Part shown: positions 5,462-5,480 of the stretch, piece by piece
How positions within the stretch are numbered: position 1 is the first letter of the stretch
How the letters are laid out: every line of letters starts with the position of its first letter
Assembly: GCA_019115725.1 (NCBI GenBank)
Contig: DXCY01000165.1
Location: 1-5,480, forward strand
DNA length: 5,480 nucleotides
Direction: 5' to 3'
Source of the DNA: Candidatus Luteimonas excrementigallinarum
Lineage (GTDB): Bacteria; Pseudomonadota; Gammaproteobacteria; Xanthomonadales; Xanthomonadaceae
The notes under the pieces: model-generated
The model's database searches: none
What the model was told of the DNA's origin: nothing
Seen by the model: only the letters and a program-made list of their open reading frames with translations
Translations under genes and position numbers: made by a program

Positions 5462-5480
5462 GTAGGTCGGGGCTACGCCC
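5462..5480 (+). repeat. GTAG-headed palindromic (REP-like) repeat, cut by the window end
   Basis: GTAG (5462-5465) is followed by TCGGGGC (5467-5473), a TAC loop, and GCCC (5477-5480), the beginning of the complementary arm; the remaining bases lie outside the window. A GTAG head followed by a GC-rich hairpin is the plan of REP-type elements such as the SMAG repeats of Stenotrophomonas maltophilia, which sit between genes, often after a 3' end. Here it follows the ompW terminator. Because the second arm is truncated, the assignment is tentative. Confidence 0.5.

Noticed and set aside
5397..5480. Open forward frame running off the right edge from an ATG near 5401
   Set aside because: There is no ribosome site, the predicted peptide has no recognisable feature, and it overlaps the palindromic repeat.

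Overview
This is a GC-rich, tightly packed chromosomal stretch from a gram-negative bacterium, most likely a gammaproteobacterium of the Xanthomonadaceae/Lysobacteraceae type (Lysobacter, Luteimonas, Stenotrophomonas or a relative). The assignment rests on three things: a pyruvate dehydrogenase E3 subunit with its own N-terminal lipoyl domain, outer-membrane proteins ending in aromatic C-terminal residues, and a GTAG-headed palindromic repeat at the right edge. The family assignment is an inference; no rRNA or other marker gene is present.

Layout, left to right. Bases 1-189 are a spacer with a clear forward intrinsic terminator (77-108), so an upstream gene probably ends near the left edge. 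Bases 190-1110 (+) encode a 306-residue secreted beta-barrel protein of unknown function. A 54-base convergent gap with a 10-bp hairpin follows. On the minus strand lie lpdA (1165-2988; lipoyl domain plus dihydrolipoyl dehydrogenase) and, upstream of it in transcription, aceF (3005-4399; dihydrolipoyl acetyltransferase). They are 16 bases apart and form a two-gene operon read right to left. A 244-base divergent intergenic region (4400-4643) holds a plausible sigma-70 promoter for aceF, a perfect 10-bp palindrome inside that promoter's spacer, and a leader hairpin for the next gene. Bases 4644-5285 (+) encode an OmpW-family porin ending in a textbook terminator (5322-5348). The last 130 bases carry no convincing gene, only a GTAG palindromic repeat cut off by the window end and a possible decayed copy.

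How the genes work together. AceF and LpdA are the E2 and E3 components of the pyruvate dehydrogenase complex, which converts pyruvate to acetyl-CoA. E1 (aceE) is not in the window and is not immediately upstream of aceF, so it must be encoded elsewhere. Each of the two subunits carries one lipoyl domain with the lysine in an ESDKATMEVP context. The two outer-membrane genes have no evident metabolic link to the complex and look like independent transcription units.

I found no undescribed multi-gene system, CRISPR array, mobile element or RNA gene. The points most worth a second look are the lipoyl-domain arrangement, the palindrome in the aceF promoter, the unassigned barrel protein and the repeat at the right edge.
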